A stretch of 64,000 nt of DNA from Vagococcus hydrophili (GCF_011304195.1 NZ_CP049887.1:2914001-2978000); one strand, 5' to 3'. Positions 46,239 through 54,725 are shown, counted from the stretch's first letter. The notes: generated by a model not told the origin, from the letters alone. A program made the numbers and translations.

Positions 46239-47609
46239 ATGAAAAAAAATTCATTACGCGTTTCAGCACTAGTCTTAGCTTGTGTCCCTTTATTGTTAGG
46301 TAGCACAACATTGGTTAATGCAGAAGAAACAACAAAAGATACAACTGAAACAGTTCTTAAAGCTGATGCAGCAGATGAAACTGTGAAAGAAGATGAAGTC
46401 ACAGCAGCGGACAAAGATAAAGCTGATGAAGCGACGAAAAGTTTTAAACTAGGATTGAAAGACAGCCCTATTAAAACTAAAGAAGGTTCAAAAGGCGTTA
46501 TCAACCTTGGAAAATTGAAAGACAAAGAATTAAAAGGTACATTTGAAACTGAGAAACCTGCTGACAAAGAAGACCTTGTTACCATTAACGAAAAAGGTGA
46601 ATGGACTGCTTTAAAAGCTGGGAAAACAGATGTTAAACTTTTCTTTAAACCAGATACAGCTACAAAAGAATTTTTGAAGAAAGAATATCCTACTCAAACA
46701 ATTGGCGATAAAATTCCAGTTGAAAATGTATCATTTGTGATTGATAAAAAAGATACTACGACTGTAACTCCAACTCCATTAGGATTAACGTTAACTCCAA
46801 CTATTAAAGACAACAAAGGTAAAATTACACTCGACTATAATGGTGCTGCTTTAAATGCTGATTTTGATATTCTTGATTCAAAAGACGGAAAAATTAAATT
46901 AGCTAAAGATGGTTCATTTGAAGTTCTTGAAAATGGCGTTAAAGAAAAGAAATTTAATCAAGAAGTTAGCTTTAAATTAATCAAAGATAAAAACTTTGAT
47001 GCAATCGCTAATTCAGATAAATTTAAAGGAAAAGAAATCAAATTAGACTACAAACAAAGTGTTAAAATCAATGCTTCAGATGTAAAAAAAGAAGAAAAAG
47101 TAATCAAAATTACTTTTAAACAAAAATCATTAGATGCTACATTTGACGGTTCTAAATGGTCTGGTCAAGGTAGATTACAAGCTATAGCTGATGGTAAAAT
47201 CGATGTTACAGGTACTTTTGGAGCAATTAAAAATGATCCTTATCTTTCACTTAGTGATAAAGGTGATTGGGAACCTTTAAAACCTGGTTCTGGAGAATTC
47301 ACTCCTGGATTTACTATTGATGATGCTTCTATGAAAAAACTTAATGCAGAGTATCCTAAAAATGAATTAAAAATTGTTTATTCTGAAGATAAAATCAAAG
47401 TAAACTTCGTGGATAAAACAAACACTGGTGGCAACACTGGTACTCCTGGTGGAAAAACTGCCAAAGATTATGTTCCAGTCAACAAATTACCTCAAACAGG
47501 TGAAGAAAAAATGAAATTTGCTGGTGTTATTGGTGCAGTAGTTATCGTAATCGCTGGTATTATCTTCTTCATGAAAAAGAAAAAAGGCTCTGACGATACA
47601 GAAGCTTAA
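46239..47609 (+). CDS. LPXTG-anchored surface protein with degenerate repeats
   Basis: The 456-residue protein has a signal peptide (residues 1-28, ending NAEE) and an acidic linker. Three diverged modules of about 100 residues follow, visible where VTINEKGEWTALKAGKTDVK echoes LSLSDKGDWEPLKPGSGEF. It ends in LPQTGEE, a membrane span and KKKK, so sortase should attach it to the wall. The pattern resembles bacterial Ig-like (Big2) folds, which often serve in adhesion, but no ligand can be inferred. It has its own promoter and terminator. An antisense frame at 46142-46585 is a shadow. Confidence 0.82.
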   Translation: MKKNSLRVSALVLACVPLLLGSTTLVNAEETTKDTTETVLKADAADETVKEDEVTAADKDKADEATKSFKLGLKDSPIKTKEGSKGVINLGKLKDKELKGTFETEKPADKEDLVTINEKGEWTALKAGKTDVKLFFKPDTATKEFLKKEYPTQTIGDKIPVENVSFVIDKKDTTTVTPTPLGLTLTPTIKDNKGKITLDYNGAALNADFDILDSKDGKIKLAKDGSFEVLENGVKEKKFNQEVSFKLIKDKNFDAIANSDKFKGKEIKLDYKQSVKINASDVKKEEKVIKITFKQKSLDATFDGSKWSGQGRLQAIADGKIDVTGTFGAIKNDPYLSLSDKGDWEPLKPGSGEFTPGFTIDDASMKKLNAEYPKNELKIVYSEDKIKVNFVDKTNTGGNTGTPGGKTAKDYVPVNKLPQTGEEKMKFAGVIGAVVIVIAGIIFFMKKKKGSDDTEA

Positions 47610-47618
47610 TATTTAAAT

Positions 47619-47663
47619 AAAAAAACAGACATCTCCAGTTAAATGGAAATGTCTGTTTTTTTA
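47619..47663. terminator. Bidirectional terminator
   Basis: AAAAACAGACAT (47621-47632) and ATGTCTGTTTTT (47649-47660) lie between the convergent LPXTG and adenosyltransferase genes. Confidence 0.85.
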
Positions 47664-47678
47664 TTCCGGGGTCAAACG

Positions 47679-47718
47679 GCAGTTGCCTGGAGCTTAACGC
47701 CGTTTTCACCACTCTGAT
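47679..47718 (-). repeat. Dispersed 40-base repeat, copy C
   Basis: GCAGTTGCCTGGAGCTTAAC (47679-47698) then GCCGTTTTCACCACTCTGAT lies directly after the adenosyltransferase stop. On the minus strand AACGGC and GCCGTT within and next to it can form a stem. Confidence 0.7.
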
Positions 47719-48281
47719 TAGTGAAAAACGATCTTACTTCTTTCATAGAAGTGCTCTTCTTCTTCCCCTAAAACATTGGCTAATCTTGCAACAACAAAAA
47801 AGTAATCTGATAAGCGATTCAAGAATTTAAACGCATCTGTTGGAATGTCTTCTTCTTCAATTAAAGAAGCCACCGCACGTTCTGCTCTTCTTGTTATCGT
47901 TCTAGCAACATGTAATTGACAACTTGCTTTGTTACCACCAGGCAAGATGAAGCGTTCAATTTTTGGCAACTTTTCTGTATGCCCATCAATCTTGTCTTCC
48001 AACCATTTGACATGTTCTGAGGTTATCATAAAAGGCATCTCATCTGACACATTCGCTAAGTCTGTTCCACAATCAAATAAATAGTTTTGAACTTCTGTTA
48101 ATTCAGCGACAAGTTCTTCGCTATTTTTTAACTCTCTTACTTCACAAATACCTAAACCGACTTGGGAATTAATTTCATCTGTGGTACCATACGCCTCAAC
48201 ACGCTTATTGCCTTTGTTAACACGTTTACCACCGATTAGACTTGTTTTCCCTTTGTCTCCACCTTTTGTATAGACTTTCAT
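47718..48281 (-). CDS. pduO: PduO-type cob(I)alamin adenosyltransferase
   Basis: The 187-residue protein begins MKVYTKGGDKGKTSLIGG, the ATP-binding N terminus of the PduO family. It has VEAYGTTDEINSQVGL and ARTITRRAERAVASL, with the conserved Arg and Glu. It transfers adenosyl from ATP to cob(I)alamin, making the coenzyme that OraE needs. It is the last gene of the B12 operon, 17 bases after the lipoprotein gene. Confidence 0.95.
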   Translation of the reverse strand: MKVYTKGGDKGKTSLIGGKRVNKGNKRVEAYGTTDEINSQVGLGICEVRELKNSEELVAELTEVQNYLFDCGTDLANVSDEMPFMITSEHVKWLEDKIDGHTEKLPKIERFILPGGNKASCQLHVARTITRRAERAVASLIEEEDIPTDAFKFLNRLSDYFFVVARLANVLGEEEEHFYERSKIVFH

Positions 48282-48298
48282 GTTGTCACTTCCTTTAT

Positions 48299-48715
48299 TT
48301 ATTTCATTTCGAATTTAGATAAATTCCAGATAACTTCGTCTCCAGCTTTTAATTTGTATTCGTTAGCTCCCACTTCTGCTTCTTTACCGTTTACTTGGTA
48401 AATCCAATATTTTTGAGCTTTTGCATCTTGTTTTTTGTCATCGATTGAAGAAATCATGTTGTTTTCTTCACCAATTTTAAAGTTATCAGCCATTACATCG
48501 CCTAAAATAGCATCTTCTTTAATTTCGATTTCTTTTGTACTGAATTCTTTTCCATCTTCTTGTAAGACAACTTTAACAGCTTTTTCAGTTTTTTCTGATG
48601 AAGCTACTGCTGAACTGCTTGCTTGTTGGTTACTATCTTTCGTTGTGTCTGCTTGTTTTGAGCCACATCCTGTTAAAGCTACTAATAATACAACTAATCC
48701 TACTATTTTTTTCAT
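48299..48715 (-). CDS. DUF4430 (transcobalamin-like) lipoprotein
   Basis: The ATG at 48713-48715 behind GAGGGAAAG is preferred to the longer frame. The 138-residue product has a lipoprotein signal with lipobox LTGC, a Ser/Lys-rich linker and a DUF4430 domain (about residues 52-138) with KYWIYQVNGKEAEVGANEYKLKAGDEVIWNL. This domain resembles the C-terminal domain of transcobalamin. Its place between the ECF transporter and the B12 adenosyltransferase suggests it binds cobalamin at the cell surface and hands it to the importer. That role is inference. Confidence 0.8.
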   Translation of the reverse strand: MKKIVGLVVLLVALTGCGSKQADTTKDSNQQASSSAVASSEKTEKAVKVVLQEDGKEFSTKEIEIKEDAILGDVMADNFKIGEENNMISSIDDKKQDAKAQKYWIYQVNGKEAEVGANEYKLKAGDEVIWNLSKFEMK

Positions 48716-48731
48716 TTTCTTTCCCTCTTTC

Positions 48732-49406
48732 TTAATTTTCCAAACCATATTTTTGTTTAATACGTTTTATTTTCGTACTTAATGGCTTGATTAATATGTT
48801 TACAAATGTTGCATTCGATATCATATACGTCATTGTATAAGGTATCGCTGGAATTAATACAGTGAAGTAACGACTCCACGTAAAGACGCCATCAATGGAC
48901 AGCACTGTCCATATATCCATTAAGAGTGAATACATCACTCCTGACATGATAGCTAAAATACTTATAATGATCCGATTATTTTCATGCTTTCTAACCCACT
49001 TACTACCTGCAATTAATCCAATTATGCCCGTTGTTATCATTTGGAACGGCGTCCAAGGCCCTTGTGTAAAGATCATATTGGCGACAAATGGAGACAAAGC
49101 TCCCACCATAAAACCAAATAATGAGCCAAACTGAAGTCCGGAAATAATAACCACTGCTACTAAAGGATTAATCGACGGGGCAAAGAAAAAAATAATTTTT
49201 GAAACAACTGCCGTCGCTGTCATTACCGCAATCAAAACTAATTCTCTCGTTGCCATCTCTTTTCTTTCAAATTTTTCTAAAAATGGAATAAAAGAAACTA
49301 ACACCACAAATATGGATAATAAGTTATAGCGATTGTGTTGATAAAAGAAATACATGAGCGTTAGGCATAAAAGAAAAATGATTAGTTTTCTGATTTTCTT
49401 AACCAT
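48732..49406 (-). CDS. ECF transporter S component, probably for cobalamin (CbrT-like)
   Basis: The ATG at 49404-49406 with AAGGGA upstream is preferred, giving about 224 residues; the longest frame starts at 49427. There are six hydrophobic helices and ECF S features such as ELVLIAVMTATAVVSKIIFFF near helix 1. From memory this resembles CbrT of lactobacilli, an ECF substrate protein for vitamin B12. Neighbours (adenosyltransferase, transcobalamin-like lipoprotein) support B12. It overlaps the ATPase gene by eight bases. Confidence 0.78.
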   Translation of the reverse strand: MVKKIRKLIIFLLCLTLMYFFYQHNRYNLLSIFVVLVSFIPFLEKFERKEMATRELVLIAVMTATAVVSKIIFFFAPSINPLVAVVIISGLQFGSLFGFMVGALSPFVANMIFTQGPWTPFQMITTGIIGLIAGSKWVRKHENNRIIISILAIMSGVMYSLLMDIWTVLSIDGVFTWSRYFTVLIPAIPYTMTYMISNATFVNILIKPLSTKIKRIKQKYGLEN

Positions 49407-51075
49407 TAGCTTCATTCCCTTTTTCAAAAGAACACCATTGTTCTTTTGCTTGCTCCACAGTGACTACTTTTGGTAAGTAATTCTTCACTATTTTATTTGT
49501 CGGTGTCGTATAGAAATAATTACTTGAAAAGAACGTTTCTGGATCAGATATGGAAATCATTTGTTTATCAAAAAATAACCCGCAACGATCTGCAATACTA
49601 GCTGAAAACGCCATATCATGAGTAACAATAATAATTGTCTTACCGCTCTTTGATAAACTCTTTAATATTTTACCGATTTTTTTCTTATTTTTAGTATCCA
49701 CGCCTTTTGTTGGCTCATCTAAAAATAAAATATCCGGTTGAAGAAGTAAAGTTTTACCTAAAGCCACTAACTGCAGTTCCCCACCACTTAAATCAAAAGG
49801 ATGTTGATCCATCAAATGATCAATTGATAAAGAGTTAACCACTTCCTCTATTTTTTCATCTACTTGCTGTATTTTCATAGCTTCTAAAAAGCCTTGATAA
49901 TCATCTTTGACTGTTTCTTTAACAAACATAGCAGCTGGTTGCTGAGGTAAATAAGCAATTTCATGCCCGTAATTTTTATTTTTTCCTTTTAATTTTTTAC
50001 CATTAAGAAGAATTTTTCCTTGATAAGGATTTACAAGGCCACTCATTACTTTAAGGAGTGTACTTTTACCAGAGCCATTCCCACCAAGAATCGTAAAAAT
50101 TTCTCCTTGATTGATATCTAATGATACGTCGTATAAAATATCCGTATCAAGGCGCGAATATTTAAAAGCCACTTGATTTAAAGAAATAACAGGATTTTTT
50201 TCTACTACTCCTTCATTTTCTACCGTGTTAAAAGCTGAAACATTCCTACTTTCAAAAAAAGTATTCATCTGTCTGATGCCTTCACTGATAGTTAATGGAT
50301 AGCTTGTCTTTAATTGATACAAACGATGTAATCGAATGGCTGAAGGTAAATTTTCTTCACCCTCTTTTGTTTTTATTAACGTCTCAATCAACTCTACTGG
50401 ACTTCCTAAAATAGCGCTCTCGCCTTTTTTTAATAATAACAGTTGATCCGCTGTACCGAAAACTTCCTCTAAATCATGTTCTGCAATAATTATCGTCGTG
50501 TTTAATTCTTTATTTATCCGGCTAATGGTTCGTAAAAAATCTAATGAGGCGATTGGGTCAAGCTGAGCAGTGGGTTCATCTAAGATGACAATTTCAGGTT
50601 GCATCACAAGAACAGCTGCTAAGTTCAATAATTGTTTTTGTCCCCCTGATAATTCACTCACATCTTTGTGATACCAATGATGAATCCCAAAATAATTCGC
50701 CATCTCACCAATCCGACTTCTAATAATTTCCCTTGGTAATCCTAAATTTTCTAACCCAAAAGCAAGTTCAGACCATACTTTATCAGTCACAATCTGAGCT
50801 TCAGGATCTTGCATCACATAGCCTATTTTAGAGGCAGCTTCTTCGTCAGATAGTTCTGTTATTAAACGATCATTGAAATAAATAGTTCCTGTCATCTTGC
50901 CATGAGGTTTTAATTCTTCTTTTAATAATCGTAGCAATGTGCTTTTTCCACTTCCAGAAGCTCCCATCACAACAACAAAATCACCTTTTTTAACATTAAA
51001 GGTTATATTTTCTAAAACATTTTGAGAGGCCTGATCATACCTAAACCCTACATTTTCCATTCTAAGTATGTCCAT
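49399..51075 (-). CDS. ECF transporter ATPase, two fused domains (B12 operon)
   Basis: The 558-residue protein has domain 1 with GASGSGKST, LSGGQKQL and EIVILDEPTAQLD, and domain 2 with GGNGSGKST, LSGGELQL and DILFLDEPTKGVD. A linker of about 70 residues joins them. It overlaps EcfT by 28 bases and the S gene by eight, so the three are translationally coupled into a dedicated importer. It is a distant paralog of 10894..12309. Confidence 0.92.
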   Translation of the reverse strand: MDILRMENVGFRYDQASQNVLENITFNVKKGDFVVVMGASGSGKSTLLRLLKEELKPHGKMTGTIYFNDRLITELSDEEAASKIGYVMQDPEAQIVTDKVWSELAFGLENLGLPREIIRSRIGEMANYFGIHHWYHKDVSELSGGQKQLLNLAAVLVMQPEIVILDEPTAQLDPIASLDFLRTISRINKELNTTIIIAEHDLEEVFGTADQLLLLKKGESAILGSPVELIETLIKTKEGEENLPSAIRLHRLYQLKTSYPLTISEGIRQMNTFFESRNVSAFNTVENEGVVEKNPVISLNQVAFKYSRLDTDILYDVSLDINQGEIFTILGGNGSGKSTLLKVMSGLVNPYQGKILLNGKKLKGKNKNYGHEIAYLPQQPAAMFVKETVKDDYQGFLEAMKIQQVDEKIEEVVNSLSIDHLMDQHPFDLSGGELQLVALGKTLLLQPDILFLDEPTKGVDTKNKKKIGKILKSLSKSGKTIIIVTHDMAFSASIADRCGLFFDKQMISISDPETFFSSNYFYTTPTNKIVKNYLPKVVTVEQAKEQWCSFEKGNEANG

Positions 51076-51959
51076 TTCACTTGCTCCTTTAATTCAACTA
51101 ATAAGGGTAAACATAATAAAAACCCTAGACTAATATAACCTAATAATGACACGCCTTCTTCAATCCCTAAATTAATTCTTGGGTAATAATAAAATGAGAA
51201 GCCACCACTTTTTGAGCATAGATATACGCCACTAAATAATATGGCACTCACTAATACAAGCGTGATGTCTCTTCTTTTGATATGATACGCCTGATATTGT
51301 GTTCTATTTTTTAAACCGTACCCTCTAGAATTCATTGAATCAGAGGTGATAATTGATTTCTCTAATGCCCATCCAAACAAACTTAAAAATGTTTGGTACT
51401 CTTTTTCGATCTTTTTTCGTCCTTCTACTTCATTATTTAAGCCAATTCCTTTTTGAGCTAGTTTAATATTATCGACTTCTTTTTGATACAGAGGAATAAA
51501 CCTTAAAATCATTGATAAAACTAAAGAAACTTTAGGCAGCCTTTTTCCAAATAGATACAGAATTTTTTCACTATCAAAACATAATGAAAATAATCGAAAC
51601 CAAATAAAAATGGCACACATCATCACACCAAAAGATATACCATAAAATAACGACTCCCATGTAAATCGGTAGCTCTTACTTGCGCTAATCACCCATTCAA
51701 ATAAAATCGTTCTTCCTGTATGAACAAATAAAAAATTACCTAACATAGAAAAGATAAAAATGATGGCAAATAATTTTAGATCACTTTTTATTTGCTGCTT
51801 CTCAACTAAACGCCACTGGGTGAATACACCTACTATAAGCGCCATTAACCGAATGATAGGATTCACAGAAAACATGATAATCATTAGGATTAAACAAAAA
51901 TATAAAAAAATAATAACCGGATGAAAATGTGGAAAGTATTGCTTTTTTAAAGAATTCAT
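51048..51959 (-). CDS. ECF transporter T component (B12 operon)
   Basis: The 303-residue membrane protein begins YFPHFHPVIIFLYFCLILMI and has the coupling motif regions KLAQKGIGL and DSMNSRGYGL (Arg-Gly motif). It is longer than copy 12293..13003. It is the first gene of the operon T-AA-S-lipoprotein-PduO, 56 bases downstream of an operator (52015-52029). The cobalamin riboswitch at 53094-53301 points at this operon across the lysR gene. Confidence 0.87.
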   Translation of the reverse strand: MNSLKKQYFPHFHPVIIFLYFCLILMIIMFSVNPIIRLMALIVGVFTQWRLVEKQQIKSDLKLFAIIFIFSMLGNFLFVHTGRTILFEWVISASKSYRFTWESLFYGISFGVMMCAIFIWFRLFSLCFDSEKILYLFGKRLPKVSLVLSMILRFIPLYQKEVDNIKLAQKGIGLNNEVEGRKKIEKEYQTFLSLFGWALEKSIITSDSMNSRGYGLKNRTQYQAYHIKRRDITLVLVSAILFSGVYLCSKSGGFSFYYYPRINLGIEEGVSLLGYISLGFLLCLPLLVELKEQVKWTYLEWKM

Positions 51960-52014
51960 AGGATAGCCTCAATCTTATTATATATTAACTAAAAAAAAAT
52001 TTTTAAACAAATTA

Positions 52015-52029
52015 GAATAGTCGCTATTC
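52015..52029. promoter_or_regulatory. Palindromic operator, copy 1 (B12 operon / lysR)
   Basis: GAATAG-TCG-CTATTC is a perfect 6-3-6 palindrome. A TATAAT follows at 52034-52039 on the plus strand, so binding could block lysR transcription while lying upstream of the ecfT promoter. Related sites are at 61278 and 63256. Confidence 0.6.
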
Positions 52030-52076
52030 ACTTTATAATACCATGTAAAAAGAACAAAAAAAATAACCTATAAAAA

Positions 52077-52090
52077 AGAAAACGTTTACC
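52077..52090 (+). promoter_or_regulatory. cre-like site upstream of lysR
   Basis: AGAAAACGTTTACC matches the cre core TGWNANCGNTNWCA except for the two end bases. It lies about 60 bases before the lysR start. Confidence 0.3.
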
Positions 52091-52150
52091 GATTATGTCT
52101 TTTGAGATATAATATAACGTGAGGCATTTAAAAATTTAGGAGGTGATTTT

Positions 52151-53041
52151 TTGGAGATAAGAACCTTACAAACTTTTCAAGTTGTGGCTGAGGAATTAAA
52201 CATGACCAAAGCAGCAATTAAACTAAATTATTCACAACCAACCATCACCAAACATATCCAAAGTTTAGAAACTGAACTAGGAAGTACCCTACTTATCAAA
52301 AGAAACGGAAAGTATCTTTTGACAAAAGCTGGTGAGGAGCTTTACATGAGATCAATCAACATCTTAAAAGAGATTAACTTGATCAAAAATATTTCACCTG
52401 ACCAAGGCAACCATATCTCACTCCAACTTCAAGGTCATGACTATTACGGTTTTCGCTATTTCATGCCTGCCATAAACAAGATGGCTAAAACAAATGAAAC
52501 AGTGACTTTCACCTTAAATGGTGCTAGTAATGAGGAAACCATTAGTAAAATTTTGAAAAACGAAATTGATCTTGGCATTATCACAGGTAAAGTAGCCAGT
52601 TCTGATTTAATCACTAAGCAAATTGCTGTTGAGAGTACAGCTCTTTGTATCCACCATTCAATCTTTAATCCAGAGTATTCACTGGAAGATTATTTTTCTA
52701 AATATCCAATCGTTATTGATCAATCTGAGTATTATAACTATGATAACTCTTTTCAGCAATGCTTTAATCAACCGACAATCATCAATACGAGTAGTGATGA
52801 AATTGTTCAAGAAGCCATTTTATCTGGTAAAATGCTAGGCATCGTTAGAACGGGTAGACTTCAAGAATATATTGATTCTGGGACAATCAACATTATTGAA
52901 GTCATAGCAAAAGAAGAGCCGATTCAAGTCATCATGAATAAATCCAACTGTACAAATCAATCTATCTCAACCCTTTTTAATTTTGTTTGCCAACAAGGTG
53001 CTCACAACACTCCGAAACTGCAAACCATAAAATGGGCATAA
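52151..53041 (+). CDS. LysR family regulator of the B12/ornithine region
   Basis: The 296-residue protein starts with TTG behind TTAGGAGGTGATTTT. It has a winged helix (EIRTLQTFQVVAEELNMTKAAIKLNYSQPTITKHIQSLETELG) and an effector domain of two lobes. It lies between the B12 uptake operon and the ornithine operon. A palindromic operator in its own promoter recurs before the ornithine operon and the permease, so it is the likely regulator of all three. Its whole length lies antisense to a predicted B12-riboswitch transcript. The effector may be ornithine, but the sequence does not show it. Confidence 0.88.
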   Translation: MEIRTLQTFQVVAEELNMTKAAIKLNYSQPTITKHIQSLETELGSTLLIKRNGKYLLTKAGEELYMRSINILKEINLIKNISPDQGNHISLQLQGHDYYGFRYFMPAINKMAKTNETVTFTLNGASNEETISKILKNEIDLGIITGKVASSDLITKQIAVESTALCIHHSIFNPEYSLEDYFSKYPIVIDQSEYYNYDNSFQQCFNQPTIINTSSDEIVQEAILSGKMLGIVRTGRLQEYIDSGTINIIEVIAKEEPIQVIMNKSNCTNQSISTLFNFVCQQGAHNTPKLQTIKWA

Positions 53042-53055
53042 ACTGAGAATACTAT

Positions 53056-53092
53056 AAGTTCTTTTACTTGCCGGTAAAAGAACTTTTTTTAA
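53056..53092 (+). terminator. Terminator of lysR
   Basis: AAGTTCTTTTAC (53056-53067) and GTAAAAGAACTT (53074-53085) are followed by TTTTTT on the plus strand only. On the minus strand ATAGTATT follows, so read-through is expected there. Confidence 0.85.
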
Positions 53093-53093
53093 T

Positions 53094-53301
53094 GAAAAAG
53101 AGCCACTTTGTTTACACAAAGTGGCCCATGTTTTAGACATGATTAGCCACTTCTCTACTCCCGAAAAAGTGAATTTAGAATACAACCAATGTTCCTGACT
53201 CAAACATCATGATGATGTTTATACAGTTGCGGGTACAGTGTTGGCCTCTCACCAACTTCCATTGTCATTCATAAGAATGTTTTATTCTAAATTAAACGAT
53301 A
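53094..53301 (-). promoter_or_regulatory. Cobalamin riboswitch with terminator/antiterminator
   Basis: On the minus strand the core reads GGAAGTTGGTGAGAGGCC, AACACTGTACCCGCAACTGTA and GAGTCAGGAACATTGG (the B12 box), a strong match to the cobalamin aptamer. An expression platform follows. CCACTTTG (53117-53124 read in reverse) and CAAAGTGG (53103-53110 in reverse) form a terminator with T5. AAGTGGC (53146-53152 in reverse) can pair with GCCACTT (53119-53125 in reverse), which would break the terminator. B12 should therefore end transcription here. Confidence 0.93.
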
Positions 53302-53307
53302 TTATTA

Positions 53308-53336
53308 ATTATAACTTATCTTTTCAGCATTTGAAA
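53308..53336 (-). promoter_or_regulatory. Promoter of the cobalamin riboswitch transcript
   Basis: On the minus strand TTTCAA (53331-53336) and a perfect TATAAT (53308-53313) are 17 bases apart. They lie between the mutL stop codon and the riboswitch, so the riboswitch has its own promoter and need not depend on the ornithine operon. Confidence 0.65.
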
Positions 53337-53350
53337 GCCTTTTCGACTAA

Positions 53351-54724
53351 TTAATCTTTAAAAACTTGTTCTCTAAACGATTTTTCCAACAATATAAGTG
53401 CAGCCTCTTCATATTTGTGTGCCAAGACACCTAATGACGCCATAATATAATCATGATCGATTAAGACTTTTACACTTCCTGTTGGTAATAAAAGAGATGA
53501 TTTTGAATCCTTATCCTTTGTGATTTTTTGTAAAATAGCCGGACCATTGGCAAGCCTTGTTAATGCCCCACCTGTTCCAATCACATACTTCACATTGGAT
53601 AAATCTTTTCCTTGTGCCAAAGTAGAACGACCTGTTGGACCATAAACATATCTTACTTGCCCAGCGTGTCTTTCAACAGCAGTTAATGTGGCTGCTTCTG
53701 AAAGAACCTCAACCAACCTTCGCTCTTCTTCAGTTTTAGGAATCGAATGATATTCATTTCGAAAAAGGTCTAAATCAAACCCTTGTTTAACAAGTTCTTC
53801 TTCTCCTACTAACTCAATCACATTTTCTTTATTAACATAGAGTCCTAAATCACCTTCAACCGTTCTTTTAGCTAAAGGTTCCGGAGCTACCTGAATTTTA
53901 GAAATCGCTTCTGAGCCTTCTGTCACGGAGTGGACATCTGTTGTCGCCCCACCCACATCAATCACCAACACGTCCCCAATTTTGTCATAAATTAATTGAC
54001 TTAAATTCATTACCGCTGCTGGCGTCGGTGTAATTGAACCGTTCACAATATCATAGACATGCTCCATTCCAGGCGCATGGACGATATGTTTTTCAAAGGT
54101 ATCTTGAATAACTTTTCTAGTCGGTTCAACGTTTAATTCATCGATTTTTGGAAAAACATTTTCAACCACATAAAGATCATTATCGTAGTTTTCAAAAATC
54201 AATTTAATTTCTTCGTCATTTTCAATGTTCCCTGCATAAATGACTGGAATCGGTAAGTTTAATTCAGCCAACTTTTCAGCATTATTTAAGGCTGTATCTC
54301 GCTCACCGTAATCCACACCACCTGCGATTAAAATAATATTAGGATTCGTTTCTTGTATCTTTTTAAAATCCGTTCTTCGCATATTACCAGCCGTTACCAT
54401 TTTGACAATCGCACCAGCACCAAGAGCTGCTTCTTTAGCGGCTCTTGCTGTCATGTCAAAGACTAAACCATGAACAGTCATCTTTAATCCTCCTGCTGCA
54501 GAGGATGTGGCAAATAACTCATCGTAGGTTAAAGTATCTGCTTGTAGATTTTTTTGTAAATCACGAATACTGTTTTCTAGACCGATACGAACATCGCCCT
54601 CCTCAACAGTAGTTGCTGCCTGTCCTTGACCAATAAATTTCGGTGAATCTGTATGAATATCATGGAAGGCATTAACGACGGTTGTTGTTGATCCAATTTC
54701 TGCTACCAAGATATCTATTTTCAT
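53351..54724 (-). CDS. MutL/GlmL-type protein, putative aminomutase chaperone
   Basis: The 457-residue protein has an ASKHA ATPase fold. Phosphate-binding motif AEIGSTTTVVNAF is at the start, LIAGGVDYGERDTALNNAEKLAE in the middle and VIDVGGATTDVHSV near residue 250. The family (MutL/GlmL) sits with B12-dependent carbon-skeleton and amino mutases and is thought to reactivate or load them. Here it follows oraE by one base and closes the ornithine operon. Its exact role is not proven for any member I know. Confidence 0.85.
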   Translation of the reverse strand: MKIDILVAEIGSTTTVVNAFHDIHTDSPKFIGQGQAATTVEEGDVRIGLENSIRDLQKNLQADTLTYDELFATSSAAGGLKMTVHGLVFDMTARAAKEAALGAGAIVKMVTAGNMRRTDFKKIQETNPNIILIAGGVDYGERDTALNNAEKLAELNLPIPVIYAGNIENDEEIKLIFENYDNDLYVVENVFPKIDELNVEPTRKVIQDTFEKHIVHAPGMEHVYDIVNGSITPTPAAVMNLSQLIYDKIGDVLVIDVGGATTDVHSVTEGSEAISKIQVAPEPLAKRTVEGDLGLYVNKENVIELVGEEELVKQGFDLDLFRNEYHSIPKTEEERRLVEVLSEAATLTAVERHAGQVRYVYGPTGRSTLAQGKDLSNVKYVIGTGGALTRLANGPAILQKITKDKDSKSSLLLPTGSVKVLIDHDYIMASLGVLAHKYEEAALILLEKSFREQVFKD

Positions 54725-54725
54725 C

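Larger units (their letters stand above)
51960..53301 (-). ncRNA. Predicted riboswitch-controlled antisense transcript across lysR
   Basis: This is an inferred RNA, not a seen product. A promoter (53308-53336) and cobalamin riboswitch on the minus strand have no coding gene downstream until ecfT at 51959. Read-through would therefore produce about 1.1 kb complementary to all of lysR, then continue into the B12 transporter operon. The lysR terminator (53056-53092) has no T run on the minus strand, so it should not stop this RNA. Confidence 0.4.

Noticed and set aside
46142-46585. 147-residue minus-strand frame rich in Ser and Val
   Set aside because: It is the complement of the signal peptide and acidic linker of the LPXTG gene; codon structure and the promoter belong to the plus strand.
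52967-53203. 78-residue minus-strand frame at the end of lysR
   Set aside because: It is made of the cobalamin riboswitch, its terminator and the antisense of lysR; it has no protein-like features.
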